Shown piece after piece: positions 5,799 through 12,398 of a stretch of 13,381 nucleotides of DNA. The notes under the pieces are model-generated. The model was not told the origin of the DNA. It made no database searches and was given only the letters and a program-made list of their open reading frames with translations. The stretch spans positions 1 to 13,381 of the forward strand of contig JAEDGA010000033.1 in assembly GCA_016297775.1 (NCBI GenBank), given 5' to 3'. Positions within the stretch are counted from its first letter, which is position 1, and every line of letters begins with the position of its first letter. The DNA is from Candidatus Methanomethylophilaceae archaeon. Its GTDB lineage: Archaea > Thermoplasmatota > Thermoplasmata > Methanomassiliicoccales > Methanomethylophilaceae. The position numbers were made by a program, and so were the translations under genes.

Positions 5799-6410
5799 AT
5801 GGCAAAGCTCTATGTCGTGACCGACGAGGGACTGTCCAACGGACTGTCACATACCCAGATAGCGGAACTGTCCTGCAAGGGCGGTACCGACATAGTCCAG
5901 CTCAGGGACAAGATCGCGGACGATGCGACCTTCGCAAGATATGCCAGAGAGGTCAAGAGGGTATGCGACAGGTACGGAGCGTGGTTCATAGTGAACGACC
6001 GCTTCGACATCGCCCTCGAGACCGAGGCCACCGGAGCGCACCTGGGGCAGAGCGACATGTCCATCGCGGATGCCAGGGCACGCGCCCCGGAGGGATTCGT
6101 ACTCGGCTGTTCCGTCGGAAGCGTGGAGGAAGCACTAAAGGCGGAAGCGGACGGTGCCGATTATGTGGCACTCAGTCCGGTGTTCGACACCAAATCCAAA
6201 TCCGATGCGGACCCCGGACACGGCCTGGAAATGCTGTCCGCAATCAAATCCGCCGTTAAGATACCGGTCTATGCGATCGGCGGGATAAACAAGGACAATG
6301 CCGGTTCCGTCGTGGATGCCGGTGCGGATGCGATATGCGTCATATCCGCGGTCGTATCCCAGAAGGATCCTGCGGAGGCCGCGGCCTCCCTGAAGAGGAT
6401 CATAGCATAG
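5799..6410 (+). CDS. thiE: Thiamine-phosphate synthase ThiE
   Basis: 203-aa TIM-barrel enzyme that joins HMP-pyrophosphate and thiazole phosphate into thiamine monophosphate, releasing pyrophosphate. Motifs: LYVVTDEGL (4-12), DIVQLRDK (31-38), FIVNDR (63-68), GAHLGQSD (79-86), LGCSVGSVEEAL (102-113), DYVALSPVFDTKSKSDA (121-137), PVYAIGGIN (156-164) and AICVISAVVS (178-187). All are as expected, so it should be active. It starts one base after thiM ends. It is the only gene in the window ending in TAG; if TAG were read through as pyrrolysine, only four more sense codons precede a TGA at 6423-6425. Its 3' end overlaps the convergent pth2 by 11 bp. Its presence makes the ThiN half of thiDN apparently redundant. 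Confidence 0.95.
   Translation: MAKLYVVTDEGLSNGLSHTQIAELSCKGGTDIVQLRDKIADDATFARYAREVKRVCDRYGAWFIVNDRFDIALETEATGAHLGQSDMSIADARARAPEGFVLGCSVGSVEEALKAEADGADYVALSPVFDTKSKSDADPGHGLEMLSAIKSAVKIPVYAIGGINKDNAGSVVDAGADAICVISAVVSQKDPAEAAASLKRIIA
6374..6389. repeat. Perfect 16-bp palindrome near the thiE/pth2 junction
   Basis: GGAGGCCG followed by its exact reverse complement CGGCCTCC, inside the last codons of thiE and just past the pth2 stop on the other strand. It resembles the GAGGCC-TGA-GGCCTC hairpin at the tgtA/pcc1 junction. It may act as a two-way 3'-end signal, or may simply reflect Glu-Ala/Ala-Ser codons. Confidence 0.4.
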
Positions 6411-6771
6411 ACAGGTCGCCGGTGATCTTGTCGAGCATGCTGTCCGTGCTGGGACCGATACCCAGACATGTGACCGTGCCCGGCTCTATCTCGGTCCTTC
6501 CGGCATCGGTTATCAAGGAATTGACCAATCCGGACGCATCCGCCATGGCCTTGATCTCGTAGAGCTGTTTCAGATCCTGGACCTTGAGGACGACCTTCTT
6601 CTGACCCTCCGCGAACCACTTGTCGAACGTCCTGGGATCCTTCTTCTTGGACGCGAAAGCGCAGTTCACGGCCGCATGTGCGGCCTGTGCCGCGGTCTTT
6701 CCTTTGGAAAGCTTGAGATCGGCCCTTACTACAATGACCATCTTGGCGTCATCGGATGTCGGGATTGCCAT
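6400..6771 (-). CDS. pth2: Peptidyl-tRNA hydrolase Pth2
   Basis: 123-aa cytoplasmic enzyme of the archaeal/eukaryotic Pth2 type, which cleaves peptidyl-tRNA released by stalled ribosomes. The sequence shows KMVIVVRADLKLSKGKTAAQ then AAHAAV (about 10-35), QKKVVLKVQDLKQLYEIKAMAD (about 57-78) and the C-terminal SLITDAGRTEIEPGTVTCLG followed by IGPSTDSMLDKITG. These cover the full fold at the usual length. The start at 6771 is supported by a TATA box (6794-6800) 26 bp upstream, giving a leaderless transcript. A start at Met11, nearer the usual N-terminus, is the alternative. Stop TGA. It converges on thiE with an 11-bp overlap and is divergent from the DUF2703-like/tgtA operon, so the promoter region 6772-6889 serves both directions. 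Confidence 0.94.
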   Translation of the reverse strand: MAIPTSDDAKMVIVVRADLKLSKGKTAAQAAHAAVNCAFASKKKDPRTFDKWFAEGQKKVVLKVQDLKQLYEIKAMADASGLVNSLITDAGRTEIEPGTVTCLGIGPSTDSMLDKITGDLSML

Positions 6772-6793
6772 GACAATGCGATTTTCTCATTCG

Positions 6794-6800
6794 ATTTAAA
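6794..6800 (-). promoter_or_regulatory. TATA box of pth2
   Basis: TTTAAAT on the minus strand, about 26 bp from the ATG at 6771; leaderless geometry. Confidence 0.55.
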
Positions 6801-6859
6801 CATACCCGTGTACGCGATCGCCTCGGATGTCCGCTCAAGGTAATACGCGCGGGCGACCG

Positions 6860-6867
6860 TTTATAAA
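6860..6867 (+). promoter_or_regulatory. TATA box of the DUF2703-like/tgtA operon
   Basis: TTTATAAA centred 26-27 bp upstream of the ATG at 6890. It lies downstream of the more distal in-frame ATG at 6827, which argues against that earlier start. Confidence 0.65.
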
Positions 6868-6889
6868 CATAGCAGTGATAGACCAAAGC

Positions 6890-7288
6890 ATGGCAATGAT
6901 AGATATCGAATACAGGCACACCGGCAGGGATACCCCGGACGGCATCAGAAGAAGGACCTGGGAGGAGATGGAGAAGTACCTCAGAGGACTGGTCTACGAG
7001 ATGCAGGAGGCCGACATATCCTCCAAGTACATCGGCACCGAATCCGAGAAGGAGGACATGGTGTACATCAACGGCAAGACCGTACCTGCAATCCTCGAAG
7101 GACTGGAGATCAAGGCGCCCATGCCGGACGAGGACGAATGCGGATGCGGAGGTTCCAAACCCATCGTCATCCAGAGCAGACCCACACTCGAGTGGAACGA
7201 AGGATACATCGAGGACATCCCCGACATCCTGATGAAGAACGCCATATCCAAGGTGTACTGCGACATCAACAGAAACAGGATCATGTGA
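6890..7288 (+). CDS. Small CGCGG-containing protein, DUF2703-like
   Basis: 132-aa protein without membrane segments. It reads MAMIDIEYRHTGRDTPDG, then a probable helix (WEEMEKYLRGLVYEMQ, about 24-39), YINGKTVPAILEGLEI (about 59-74), a DECGCGGS motif (about 81-88) and WNEGYIEDIPDILMKNAISK (about 103-122). This order (beta-alpha start, INGK/R line, Cys pair, IP-x2-L near the end) resembles the thioredoxin-like DUF2703 family; that match is from memory and moderate. The two cysteines in CGC could bind metal or be redox active. Start 6890 is set by the TATA box; stop TGA. tgtA begins 5 bp later, so the two are co-transcribed. A link with tRNA modification is possible but rests only on that spacing. 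Confidence 0.8.
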   Translation: MAMIDIEYRHTGRDTPDGIRRRTWEEMEKYLRGLVYEMQEADISSKYIGTESEKEDMVYINGKTVPAILEGLEIKAPMPDEDECGCGGSKPIVIQSRPTLEWNEGYIEDIPDILMKNAISKVYCDINRNRIM

Positions 7289-7293
7289 TATCG

Positions 7294-9222
7294 ATGTTCG
7301 AGATAATCAAAAGGGATGGATTGGCCAGGATCGGCCGTTTCGAGACCAGATCCGGAGTCCTCGAGACCCCCGCACTCCTTCCCGTTGTGAATCCCAAGAT
7401 ATTCACGGTCACACCCAGGGAGCTGTACGACGAGTTCGGCTTCAGGGCACTCATCACGAACTCCTACATCATCAAGAACAACCCTGCTCTCAAGGAGAGG
7501 GCGTTGAACGAAGGACTCCACAAGATGCTGGATTTCGAGGGCGTGATCATGACCGACTCCGGTACCTTCCAGAGCCATATGTACGGCGAGGTCGAGGTCA
7601 CCAACGAGGAGATGGTACAGTTCCAGAAGGACATCGGTACCGACATCGGGACCGTTCTGGACATATTCACCGAACCATACTGGACCAAGGAGGAGACCGC
7701 GGCATCCATCGAGGTCACCCTGGAGAGGATGCAGCAGGCCTGCGACATGAAGGGCGAGATGATGATCAACGGTGTCGTCCAGGGTTCCGTCTACCCCGAT
7801 CTCAGGGAGGACTGTGCCAGGAGGATGGCGGTCATGGACATCGACGTGCACCCGATCGGAGGTGTGGTACCCCTCATGGAGCAGTACAGGTACTCCGAGC
7901 TGGTGGACGTCATCATCGCTTCCAAGAAGGGACTCAACCCCAACAGGCCCGTCCATCTCTTCGGTGCCGGACACCCGATGGTACTGGCTCTCGCTACCCT
8001 CCTGGGATGCGACCTGTTCGATTCCGCATCCTATGCCAAGTTCGCAAGGGACGACAGGATGATGTTCATCGACGGTACATACAGACTGGGAGATATGCAG
8101 TCCCTGGACTGCAACTGTCCCGCATGCAGAGGACACACCTTGGAGACGCTCAAGAAACTGCCCAAGGACGACAGGACCAGACTCCTCGCGCGCCACAACC
8201 TGTATCAGATCACGCAGGAACTGGCACTCATCAGGAGATACATCCGTGAGGGAAGGCTTTGGGAGCTGGTAGAGATCAGATGCAGGGGGCACCCCGCACT
8301 CCTAGACGCACTCAGGAGGCTCAAGACCCACACCGAGTTCCTGGAGAGGACCGAACCCATATCCCGCGACGGTGCGCTGTTCTACACCGGATCCGAGTCC
8401 AGGGCAAGACCTCCGTTCCACAGGTATGCCGAGAGGTTGATGACACGCTACGTTCCCAGTGCCTCCAAGGCGGCAGTGTTCCCCGACGGCGGAAAGCCCT
8501 ACAGCCGCGCATATGCGGACGAGTTCGACAAGGCGAGACGTGCCGGATACGTTCCCGTGGTGGTGTCCCCGTTCGGACCAGTACCCGCGGAACTGGATGA
8601 GATCTACCCTCTGGCACAGTCCCTGTTCCCCGAGAACACGGATGCAGAGACGGTCTCCGCCACCGACGAGATGACGTTCAACTTCCTGGAGAAGATGGGA
8701 TTCGAGGAGGTCATCGAATACGAGGAGATTCCGGACAACGGAGAGCAGGGATACGATGCGGACCTCATCAGAGCGAGAGCGATCTCCAACTACCAGTTCG
8801 GTATCGAGGCCACGGACGCAATGTTCCGCGGAGAGATCGAGATCGTAAAGAGCAGGAAGACCGGAAAGATCAGGAACGTCATTTCCGACGGCGAGCACAT
8901 CCTGTCCCTCAGGGCAGGCGACGGTCTTTACACCCTCAAACCTGCCGGAGCGCTCAGGATCCTGGAGAAGGTCCCGGCACCTTTCATGCGTGTGGCGGTG
9001 AACGACGATTCCGTACCATTCGTATCCAACGGAAGGAACGCGTTCTGTCAGTTCGTTCTCGAGATGGACAAGGAGATCAGGCCCATGGAGGAGGTCATCG
9101 TCGTCGACAAGGATGACAGGTTCCTCGCCACCGGACGTGCACTCCTCGTAGAGAACGAGGTGAGGTCACTCAAGAAGGGAATCGCCGTCAAGGTCAGGAG
9201 CGGCAACGGAGACGAGGCCTGA
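7294..9222 (+). CDS. tgtA: Archaeosine tRNA-guanine transglycosylase TgtA
   Basis: 642-aa enzyme that swaps guanine-15 in the D-loop of archaeal tRNAs for preQ0, the first tRNA-bound step toward archaeosine. The catalytic TIM barrel spans about 1-330: ITNSYIIKNNP (54-64), GVIMTDSGTFQ (83-93) with Asp88, NGVVQGS (159-165), PIGGVVPL (187-194) and LFDSASY (241-247) with Asp243. The zinc ligands are Cys273, Cys275, Cys278 and His301. These line up at a steady 6-7 residue offset with the residues I recall for the Pyrococcus horikoshii enzyme (D95, D249, C279, C281, C284, H307). A C-terminal region follows with SPFGPVPAELDEIYPLAQ, and then a PUA RNA-binding domain at about 565-640. The length is normal. 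The ATG at 7294 begins MFEIIKRDGLARIGRF, the usual N-terminus. Its 3' end overlaps the opposing pcc1 by 57 bp. Confidence 0.96.
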   Translation: MFEIIKRDGLARIGRFETRSGVLETPALLPVVNPKIFTVTPRELYDEFGFRALITNSYIIKNNPALKERALNEGLHKMLDFEGVIMTDSGTFQSHMYGEVEVTNEEMVQFQKDIGTDIGTVLDIFTEPYWTKEETAASIEVTLERMQQACDMKGEMMINGVVQGSVYPDLREDCARRMAVMDIDVHPIGGVVPLMEQYRYSELVDVIIASKKGLNPNRPVHLFGAGHPMVLALATLLGCDLFDSASYAKFARDDRMMFIDGTYRLGDMQSLDCNCPACRGHTLETLKKLPKDDRTRLLARHNLYQITQELALIRRYIREGRLWELVEIRCRGHPALLDALRRLKTHTEFLERTEPISRDGALFYTGSESRARPPFHRYAERLMTRYVPSASKAAVFPDGGKPYSRAYADEFDKARRAGYVPVVVSPFGPVPAELDEIYPLAQSLFPENTDAETVSATDEMTFNFLEKMGFEEVIEYEEIPDNGEQGYDADLIRARAISNYQFGIEATDAMFRGEIEIVKSRKTGKIRNVISDGEHILSLRAGDGLYTLKPAGALRILEKVPAPFMRVAVNDDSVPFVSNGRNAFCQFVLEMDKEIRPMEEVIVVDKDDRFLATGRALLVENEVRSLKKGIAVKVRSGNGDEA

Positions 9223-9429
9223 GGCCTCCTCCGATATCTTTACGCAGGCCAGAACGTCGTCCATCGCGGACCTCATCTGACCTGCGTTATCCGCTTTGAA
9301 CTCGAAAATGACCTTATTCCCGTCAATACGTGTGGTGACGTAACCGTCATCATCCGGAACGATGGATCTGTATATGATCTCGGCGGATCCGGCATCCGGA
9401 TATTCGGATTCGATGGTCATCCTCATCAT
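9166..9429 (-). CDS. pcc1: KEOPS complex subunit Pcc1
   Basis: 87-aa dimerising subunit of the KEOPS complex, which makes t6A37 on ANN-decoding tRNAs together with Kae1, Bud32 and Cgi121. The line AEIIYRSIVPDDDGYVTTRI, then GNKVIFEFKADNAGQMRSAM and DDVLACVKISEE, is the typical Pcc1 beta-beta-alpha pattern at typical size. ATGs occur at 9435, 9429, 9426 and 9420. I chose 9429 because a strong GAGGAGG (9438-9444) then lies 8 nt upstream; the 9435 ATG would leave only 2 nt. The 9435 ATG overlaps the TGA of the preceding synthase gene (ATGA), so either way the gene is translationally coupled to it. This is one of the few genes here with a real Shine-Dalgarno site, as expected for an internal operon gene. 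Its last 19 codons overlap the end of tgtA. Confidence 0.9.
   Translation of the reverse strand: MMRMTIESEYPDAGSAEIIYRSIVPDDDGYVTTRIDGNKVIFEFKADNAGQMRSAMDDVLACVKISEEASGLVSVAAPDLDGDSLLE
9214..9228. terminator. Hairpin with the tgtA stop codon as its loop
   Basis: GAGGCC-TGA-GGCCTC: a perfect 6-bp stem whose 3-nt loop is the TGA of tgtA. It lies inside the coding end of pcc1 on the opposite strand. It is a candidate 3'-end signal at a convergent junction, resembling 6374-6389 by the thiE/pth2 junction. Terminator activity is inference. Confidence 0.35.
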
Positions 9430-9431
9430 GC

Positions 9432-10961
9432 TCATATCCTCCTCGAATAATCACGGTTTATCGCCTGCATGAACGCATCCACCGTAGTATCCACTATATC
9501 GATACCGACCGCTTTGCCTGCCGATATCTGACCGTCCCCGGTGGAATCCTTCACGAGCACAGTGACCTCGCACAACGAATCGCTTCCTCCCGTGATGGAT
9601 TCCAGTCTCAGTTCTTCGAAAGCGATCTTGTAATCCAACGCCCCGCGGATCGCATTGACCGCGGCATCCACCGGACCGCTGCCGGTCTGTGCACAGGTAC
9701 GGGACACACCGTCCACGGTGACGGTGACGGTCGCCGTAGGGGTGACGTTCTTTCCAGTTATCACGATGAATTCACTGAGTTTAACATGCTCCTCGGATTT
9801 TCCGCGCCAGAGCAGGTTCTCGGCTATCGCGGCCAACTCGATATCGCAAATCTCCTTACCGCCGACGGATAGGGATTTGACCTCCGCCAACAGATCGTTG
9901 AGCATGGTATCCGGGAATGAGATACCGAGTGCCGAGAGCTTGTCCTTCAGGGAATGCGCACCGGAATGCCTTCCAACGGCGATCTCCCTGCTCCTTCCGA
10001 TCATCTCCGGCGGATACGGCTCATAGGTCTCGGTGTTGTTCAGGATTCCATGCACATGGATACCGGACTCGTGTGAAAAGGCATTCCTTCCCACCAGGGG
10101 CTTGTTGTATGCCACCGGGTATCCTGTATATCTTGCCACCATCTTTGATATCCTGTCCACTCCGGAGAGGTCGATGGTATCGATGTCGTAGTTCAGCTTG
10201 AGATTGAGGGCGACCTCCTCGGTGGCCGCGTTTCCTGCCCTCTCTCCAAGGCCGTTGATGCAGGTGTGAACCATGGTGGCGCCGGCCTCCACCGATGCGA
10301 GGGAGTTGGCAACCGCTAGACCCAGATCGTTATGGCAGTGCACGGCGACCGGTGCTCCCGTGTCCCTGATCAGCATGGAGACCATCTCGTACATCCCGGC
10401 CGGCATGCATACGCCCACGGTATCCGGGATATCGATCACAGATGCCCCGGAATCCACCGCCGCCATGTAAGCGTCCCTCATGAAGGCATAATCGGTACGC
10501 GTGGCGTCCTCGCAGGAGAACATCACCTCCAATCCTTTCGATACCGCATAGGATACCGAATCCCGGATTATCTCTAGGACCTCCTCGCGCGTCTTGTTGA
10601 GCTTGTATCTCAGATGGATGTCGGAAGTGGCGATGAAGAGGTGTATGTGTTTCAGACCGCACTCTATCACAGCGTCTATGTCGCCGTGACGGCATCTGCT
10701 CAGGGAGTACAGATCCGCGGACAGGCCCTCCTCCACCAATCTTGTGAGGACCTTGCGATCGGTGTCGCTGGATGCCGCGAAACCTCCCTCGATACAATCG
10801 ACACCGAGTGCGTCCAACATACGTGCGATCGTGACCTTGTCGTCCACGGTGAGAGCGATACCGGGGGATTGCTCCCCATCCCTCAGCGTGGTATCGTATA
10901 TGGATACCTTGTCCGGCACTTTCCTGGTTGTGACGACGCCCGAACCTCTTCCGTATGACAT
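9432..10961 (-). CDS. 2-isopropylmalate / citramalate synthase family (LeuA/CimA)
   Basis: 509-aa HMGL-family acyltransferase that condenses acetyl-CoA with a 2-oxoacid (2-oxoisovalerate for LeuA, pyruvate for CimA) at the entry to leucine or isoleucine synthesis. The catalytic TIM barrel includes YDTTLRDGEQSPG (22-34), EDATRTD (151-157), the metal-binding VHCHNDLG (207-214, His208/His210) and GLGERAGNAATEE (237-249). Residues about 385-509 are a complete LeuA-type regulatory domain (GSGPVDAAVNAIRGALDY, GKAVGIDIVDTTVDAF). That domain argues against the shorter homocitrate synthase AksA. Features of both LeuA and CimA are present (IATSDIHLRYKLNKT; NNTETYEPYPPEMIG), so I leave the substrate open. 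The frame runs one codon further to a TTG, but the ATG at 10961 fits a CATAAAA box 28 bp upstream. pcc1 follows, coupled by ATGA. An 11-bp inverted repeat brackets the start. Confidence 0.9.
   Translation of the reverse strand: MSYGRGSGVVTTRKVPDKVSIYDTTLRDGEQSPGIALTVDDKVTIARMLDALGVDCIEGGFAASSDTDRKVLTRLVEEGLSADLYSLSRCRHGDIDAVIECGLKHIHLFIATSDIHLRYKLNKTREEVLEIIRDSVSYAVSKGLEVMFSCEDATRTDYAFMRDAYMAAVDSGASVIDIPDTVGVCMPAGMYEMVSMLIRDTGAPVAVHCHNDLGLAVANSLASVEAGATMVHTCINGLGERAGNAATEEVALNLKLNYDIDTIDLSGVDRISKMVARYTGYPVAYNKPLVGRNAFSHESGIHVHGILNNTETYEPYPPEMIGRSREIAVGRHSGAHSLKDKLSALGISFPDTMLNDLLAEVKSLSVGGKEICDIELAAIAENLLWRGKSEEHVKLSEFIVITGKNVTPTATVTVTVDGVSRTCAQTGSGPVDAAVNAIRGALDYKIAFEELRLESITGGSDSLCEVTVLVKDSTGDGQISAGKAVGIDIVDTTVDAFMQAINRDYSRRI
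9436..9444 (-). promoter_or_regulatory. Shine-Dalgarno site of pcc1
   Basis: GAGGAGG inside the last codons of the synthase gene. It sits 8 nt before the ATG at 9429 but only 2 nt before the ATG at 9435, and so favours the inner start. Confidence 0.6.
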
Positions 10962-10987
10962 CAAGACGCAAAATATCGGAAGAGGTT
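10943..10987. repeat. Perfect 11-bp inverted repeat bracketing the synthase start
   Basis: Left arm AACCTCTTCCG (10943-10953) and right arm CGGAAGAGGTT (10977-10987) are exact reverse complements separated by 23 bp. The repeat centre (10965) nearly coincides with the predicted transcript start and the ATG (10961), and the right arm touches the TATA-like element. This is a candidate operator or DNA-loop element for branched-chain amino acid control. Confidence 0.6.
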
Positions 10988-10992
10988 TTATG
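10986..10992 (-). promoter_or_regulatory. TATA-like box of the LeuA/CimA-family gene
   Basis: CATAAAA on the minus strand, centred 28 bp upstream of the ATG at 10961; leaderless geometry. It overlaps the right arm of the inverted repeat by two bases. Confidence 0.45.
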
Positions 10993-11014
10993 GTTTACGG
11001 GGTGGAGGGGAGGA

Positions 11015-11716
11015 TCAATCCTCTTCCTCTGCCTTTTTCTTCTTCTTAAGTCTCCTGTCGTGGCTGAAGGAGAACATCATCAGCATGAACGTGATGACGA
11101 TGAAGGAGATGTTGTGGATCAGTGTGCTGGTCTCTCCGATACCCTTGCTTGCCTTCACGGCATCGATCAGGGTCTCCACACCGACGAGTCCGTCGATCGC
11201 CGCCATTATGAACGACAGAAGGAAAGTGAAGAACAGCAGCTTACGTACGACCTTGCCCCCTCTGAGATAGTTCATGAGCGCGATAATCATGAGGATCTCA
11301 CCGAATGAACAGTAGATGTTCATCGCGTATCCCTTCACCACTCCCCAGGAGAACTCCGTCGGAAGCGAGAAATCAAACGGATAGTACACAAGGAAATACA
11401 ATACATTGTGTATCGTGAACAGGAACGTGAATCCGATCATGGCATATGCCTTGGGATTGAATCCGGCGATGTTCAGCGATGGTTTCGTATTGAACATGTA
11501 TATGAGACCGAATATCGTGAATATCACGTAGTATGCCATCTCGAACACGGTAAGGGAGGATGAGAAGTATACATCCACCAGGAATTCCAGGAATTCGGTG
11601 ACCGTTTCCGACGCGGCATAATACGTATACAGCGAGGATACGATACCGGCAATACCGTAGACGACCGCCAGAAGGCCCAACAATCTGACGGCACCGAAGC
11701 TGTACTTCTTAGCCAT
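11015..11716 (-). CDS. Six-TM integral membrane protein of unknown function
   Basis: 233-aa protein that I do not recognise. Six hydrophobic helices can be read at about 10-32, 54-77, 88-112, 124-149, 158-176 and 195-218, joined by short loops. The C-terminus is a charged tail (DRRLKKKKKAEEED), probably cytoplasmic. Polar or charged residues inside the helices include the His of FTIHNVLYF, the Glu of SFGEILMII and the Asp of AAIDGLVG, but no transporter or enzyme motif is evident. The ATG at 11716 (MAKKYSFGAVRLLG) is supported by an AT-rich TATA-like element (11740-11747) 27 bp upstream. Stop TGA. It lies in the same orientation as the synthase gene, 53 bp upstream of it, but the synthase has its own promoter signals; it is divergent from the first iron-sulfur flavoprotein gene. 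Confidence 0.82.
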   Translation of the reverse strand: MAKKYSFGAVRLLGLLAVVYGIAGIVSSLYTYYAASETVTEFLEFLVDVYFSSSLTVFEMAYYVIFTIFGLIYMFNTKPSLNIAGFNPKAYAMIGFTFLFTIHNVLYFLVYYPFDFSLPTEFSWGVVKGYAMNIYCSFGEILMIIALMNYLRGGKVVRKLLFFTFLLSFIMAAIDGLVGVETLIDAVKASKGIGETSTLIHNISFIVITFMLMMFSFSHDRRLKKKKKAEEED

Positions 11717-11739
11717 GAACCATGTTAGATTTTCACGGG

Positions 11740-11747
11740 ATAAAAAA
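11740..11747 (-). promoter_or_regulatory. TATA-like box of the six-TM protein gene
   Basis: TTTTTTAT on the minus strand, centred about 27 bp from the ATG at 11716. Confidence 0.5.
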
Positions 11748-11806
11748 CTAATGAGATTCCCGCAAGGGGATATCTGAATATGCGTATGTCATACCACATA
11801 CCTTCA

Positions 11807-11814
11807 CTTTATCA
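11807..11814 (+). promoter_or_regulatory. TATA-like box of the iron-sulfur flavoprotein operon
   Basis: CTTTATCA centred about 27 bp upstream of the ATG at 11838; leaderless geometry and no Shine-Dalgarno site. Confidence 0.5.
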
Positions 11815-11837
11815 TGGATTAAGGACATCCTCCGTCC

Positions 11838-12398
11838 ATGAAGAGACTGCTCATCATCAACGGAAGCCCCAGGAGGAACGGTGCGGACAGGATCGTCTGC
11901 GATGCCGTATCCGAGCTTGCGAAGAGATTCGATTACGTATCAGAGACCGTGTTCGTGGACGATCTCGGGATCAAAGGATGTCGGGCATGCATGTGCTGCA
12001 AGAAGGGGGGTGTCTGCGTACAGAAGGACCCCATGAACGACATGATCTCCAAAATAAGGGGATCGGACATGCTGCTCCTTGCCATGCCCGTATACTTCGG
12101 TGCGGAATCGTCCCAGATGAAGATGTTCATGGACAGGCTGTATCCTCTGTACAAAGGACCGGGATCCGTCCCGGACATGGGGTCGCTGAAGAAGGCTTGC
12201 ATAATCGTCACCTGCGGGGCACCCGACGGTAACATGACGTACGGATGTATCGTGAGCAGATATATGCACATCATGAAATCATTCGGGATAACGGACGTCT
12301 CCGGTGCGGTGATCCCCGGTGCCGACCCCAAGGATGTCCTGGAGAAGGAGTTCGTCAAGGACCTCCTTGCCAGCATAGAGTTCCAATTAGAGATGTGA
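11838..12398 (+). CDS. Iron-sulfur flavoprotein (NADPH-dependent FMN reductase-like)
   Basis: 186-aa flavodoxin-fold protein of the Isf family, common in methanogens, where such proteins carry electrons from ferredoxin or detoxify oxygen and peroxide in anaerobic cells. The FMN phosphate loop is INGSPRRNG (7-15). The cluster motif GCRACMCCKKGGVC gives Cys48, Cys51, Cys54 and Cys60, the C-x2-C-x2-C-x5-C spacing of the compact [4Fe-4S] site. Cys53 is an extra cysteine inside the motif. LLLAMPVYFGAESSQMKMFMDR (79-100) is the second flavin-contact region. The length is normal for the family. Its TGA overlaps the ATG of the following HisA-like gene (TGATG), so the two are translationally coupled. 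The partner protein and true electron donor cannot be read from the sequence. Confidence 0.9.
   Translation: MKRLLIINGSPRRNGADRIVCDAVSELAKRFDYVSETVFVDDLGIKGCRACMCCKKGGVCVQKDPMNDMISKIRGSDMLLLAMPVYFGAESSQMKMFMDRLYPLYKGPGSVPDMGSLKKACIIVTCGAPDGNMTYGCIVSRYMHIMKSFGITDVSGAVIPGADPKDVLEKEFVKDLLASIEFQLEM

Noticed and set aside
7138..7293. Upstream extension of tgtA (in-frame ATG at 7138)
   Set aside because: It overlaps the coding region of the DUF2703-like gene; MFEIIKRDG at 7294 is the standard N-terminus.
6994..8292. 432-codon minus-strand open frame
   Set aside because: Antisense to tgtA and its upstream neighbour. The plus strand has full catalytic and zinc motifs, and this frame has none.
11756..11771. 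Small TTCCC-GCAA-GGGGA hairpin between divergent genes
   Set aside because: Only three G-C pairs plus wobble, and it lies upstream of both predicted transcript starts, so probably never in RNA.
12245..12397. Upstream extension of the HisA-like gene
   Set aside because: It lies wholly within the flavoprotein gene, and its translation is Arg/His-rich shadow sequence. Coupling at TGATG supports 12398.
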